Of a stretch of DNA of 64,000 bases, positions 62,344 through 64,000 are shown one piece after another. Numbering within the stretch: the stretch's first letter is position 1; every line of letters begins with the position of its first letter. Source of the stretch: Streptomyces minutiscleroticus (GTDB taxonomy: Bacteria; Actinomycetota; Actinomycetes; Streptomycetales; Streptomycetaceae); NCBI RefSeq assembly GCF_014650875.1, contig NZ_BMVU01000002.1, positions 310,001-374,000 of the forward strand, written 5' to 3'. The notes beneath the pieces were generated by a model. The model made no database searches. It was given only the letters and a program-made list of their open reading frames with translations, and was not told the DNA's origin. Both the position numbers and the translations under genes were made by a program.

Positions 62344-64000
62344 GTGGACCGCGTGTCACCCATGCCCCCGCACCCCCTCCGCAGACGGGGCCGCACCCTG
62401 GCCGGCGCCCTCGCCGCCGTGCTGTCCGCCTCCGCCCTCTCCCTCACCGGCCTGGCGGGCCAGGCCGCGGCCGCCGACGTCGACAACGCCGCGAACGGTG
62501 GCTACGAGTCCGGCCTCACCGGCTGGACGTGCTCCGCCGGCAGCGGCACCACCGTCTCCTCCCCCGTGCACGGCGGCTCGGCCGCGCTCAGGGCCACGCC
62601 GGGCGGCCAGGACAACGCCCGCTGCAGCCAGACGGTGCGGGTCGCGCCGAACTCCACGTACACGCTGAGCGCGTGGGTCCAGGGCGGCTACGCCTACCTG
62701 GGCGCCACCGGCACCGGGACGACGGACGTGTCCACCTGGACCCCCGACTCCTCCTCCTGGAAGCAGCTGCGCACGACCTTCACCACGGGCGCGAACACGA
62801 CCTCGGTGACGGTCTACACGCACGGCTGGTACGGGCAGGCCGCGTACTTCGCCGACGACCTCTCGGTGGTCGGCCCGTCCGGCGGCGGCACCGGCACCCC
62901 CGCCCCCACGGTCCCCTCCGCGCCCGCCGGCCTGACCGCGCCCGCCAGGACCTCCACGTCCATATCCCTGGCGTGGAACGCGGTGTCCGGCGCGACCGGC
63001 TACAACGTCTACCGCGACGGCACGAAGGTGCAGGCGGTGACCGGCACCTCGGCGACGGTCACCGGACTGACGGCGTCCACCTCGTACTCCTTCCAGGTCA
63101 CCGCCACGAACGCGGCCGGCGAGTCCGCGAAGTCGGCGGCCGTGACCGCCACGACCTCGTCCGCGGGCACCGGCGGCGACGGCACCGCCCTGCCCAAGCA
63201 CGCGGTGACCGGGTACTGGCAGAACTTCAACAACGGCGCGGCCGTGCAGAAGCTGTCCGACGTCCAGTCCCAGTACGACATCATCGCGGTGGCCTTCGCC
63301 GACGCGACGTCGACGCCGGGCGCGGTGTCCTTCACCCTGGACTCGGCGGGCCTGAACGGCTACACCGTCGACCAGTTCAAGGCGGACATCAAGGCCAAGC
63401 AGGCGGCCGGCAAGAAGGTGATCATCTCGGTCGGCGGCGAGAAGGGCACGGTCGCGGTCAACAGCTCCGCGTCCGCGACCGCCTTCGCCGACTCGGTGTA
63501 CTCCCTGATCCGGACCTACGGCTTCGACGGCGTGGACATCGACCTGGAGAACGGCCTGAACTCGACGTACATGTCGCAGGCCCTGCGCACCCTCTCCGCG
63601 AAGGTGGGCCCGTCCCTGGTCATCACGATGGCCCCGCAGACCATCGACATGCAGTCGACGTCGAACGAGTACTTCAAGACGGCCCTGAACATCAAGGACA
63701 TCCTGACCGTCGTCAACATGCAGTACTACAACAGCGGTTCGATGCTCGGCTGCGACGGCAAGGTGTACAGCCAGGGCTCGGTGGACTTCCTCACGGCCCT
63801 CGCCTGCATCCAGCTGGAGGGCGGCCTGGCCCCGTCCCAGGTGGGCCTCGGCCTGCCGGCCTCCACCCGCGGCGCGGGCAGCGGCTACGTCTCCCCGACG
63901 ATCGTGAACAACGCCCTCGACTGCCTGACCAAGGGCACGAACTGCGGCTCCTTCAAGCCGTCGCGGACGTATCCGGACCTGCGCGGCGCGATGACGTGGT
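62344..64000 (+). CDS. chiA: Secreted GH18 chitinase with CBM and fibronectin type III domains (3' truncated by window)
   Basis: 552 codons are visible and the gene runs off the right edge. GTG 62344 has GGAGG 5 nt upstream. Residues 1-41 are a signal peptide (RRRGRTLAGALAAVLSASAL). A carbohydrate-binding beta-sandwich follows (about 42-178, GGYESGLTGWTCSAGSGTTV to YFADDLSVVG), then a fibronectin III domain (about 195-280, PSAPAGLTAPARTSTSISLA). The GH18 domain starts KHAVTGYWQNFNNG and has the catalytic DGVDIDLEN (bases 63526-63552) and TMAPQTIDMQ; it hydrolyses chitin. The layout matches S. coelicolor ChiA and its relatives. Probably DasR-regulated. Confidence 0.94.
   Translation, partial: MDRVSPMPPHPLRRRGRTLAGALAAVLSASALSLTGLAGQAAAADVDNAANGGYESGLTGWTCSAGSGTTVSSPVHGGSAALRATPGGQDNARCSQTVRVAPNSTYTLSAWVQGGYAYLGATGTGTTDVSTWTPDSSSWKQLRTTFTTGANTTSVTVYTHGWYGQAAYFADDLSVVGPSGGGTGTPAPTVPSAPAGLTAPARTSTSISLAWNAVSGATGYNVYRDGTKVQAVTGTSATVTGLTASTSYSFQVTATNAAGESAKSAAVTATTSSAGTGGDGTALPKHAVTGYWQNFNNGAAVQKLSDVQSQYDIIAVAFADATSTPGAVSFTLDSAGLNGYTVDQFKADIKAKQAAGKKVIISVGGEKGTVAVNSSASATAFADSVYSLIRTYGFDGVDIDLENGLNSTYMSQALRTLSAKVGPSLVITMAPQTIDMQSTSNEYFKTALNIKDILTVVNMQYYNSGSMLGCDGKVYSQGSVDFLTALACIQLEGGLAPSQVGLGLPASTRGAGSGYVSPTIVNNALDCLTKGTNCGSFKPSRTYPDLRGAMTW

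Overview
The window comes from a high-GC actinobacterium, almost certainly a Streptomyces. Codons end very largely in G or C. GTG and TTG starts are common, start/stop overlaps of the ATGA or GTGA type are frequent, and the content is typical of the genus: a WhiB-like protein, SpoIIE/RsbW-type phosphatase-kinases, a GntR regulator with a GEQPAYLRV start, DUF6542, DUF4245 and DUF1707 proteins, and a secreted GH18 chitinase with a DasR-type site. As far as I remember it, the gene order resembles the S. coelicolor chromosome core between the bldK region and chiA. I see no phage, insertion sequence, CRISPR array, rRNA or tRNA. Both ends cut a gene.

Left part (1-19 kb): the start of a peptide-binding lipoprotein; typA; a second large binding lipoprotein with a long low-complexity insert; a succinate dehydrogenase/fumarate reductase operon (small coiled-coil protein, five-helix membrane subunit, flavoprotein, iron-sulfur protein); a PAS-PAS-GAF-SpoIIE-RsbW protein next to a stand-alone RsbW-like kinase; a Nudix hydrolase; a 60-residue SPOR protein; a GntR regulator; and a DUF4190/septum-formation membrane protein. 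Minisatellite-like tandem repeats fill several gaps here (60-bp and 33-bp units and shorter purine-rich units).

Middle (19-49 kb): mostly housekeeping genes. They are a threonine-synthase-like PLP enzyme, ychF, a DUF6542 membrane protein, polyphosphate glucokinase, ispH, an amino-acid permease, xseA-xseB, a RutE-like nitroreductase with a clear promoter/operator, a DUF4245 protein, glpX, a WhiB-like protein, a DUF1707 protein, adjacent class I and class II fumarases, a DUF402 protein, a second SpoIIE-RsbW protein, a bifunctional penicillin-binding protein, an SPFH protein coupled to a ribbon-helix-helix protein, an AI-2E-family transporter, a secreted transglycosylase, a PIN-PhoH protein, uppS, an aldo-keto reductase and a DUF192 protein. 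Many genes here appear to be leaderless: a TANNNT hexamer lies 6-7 nt before the start codon.

Right part (49.9-62 kb): thirteen minus-strand genes, many overlapping, form a Tad/Flp-type pilus locus. In transcription order they are a zinc-ribbon protein, CpaB, a TadZ(CpaE)-TadE fusion, TadE, the TadA ATPase, TadB, TadC, a histidine kinase, a NarL-type regulator, a Flp-like prepilin, a TadG-like protein, a lipoprotein and an OmpA-family protein. No prepilin peptidase is visible. A chitinase reads divergently off the right end from a promoter that carries a dre-like palindrome. The Tad operon, with its fused ATPase/pseudopilin and embedded two-component system, is the most distinctive system in the window.
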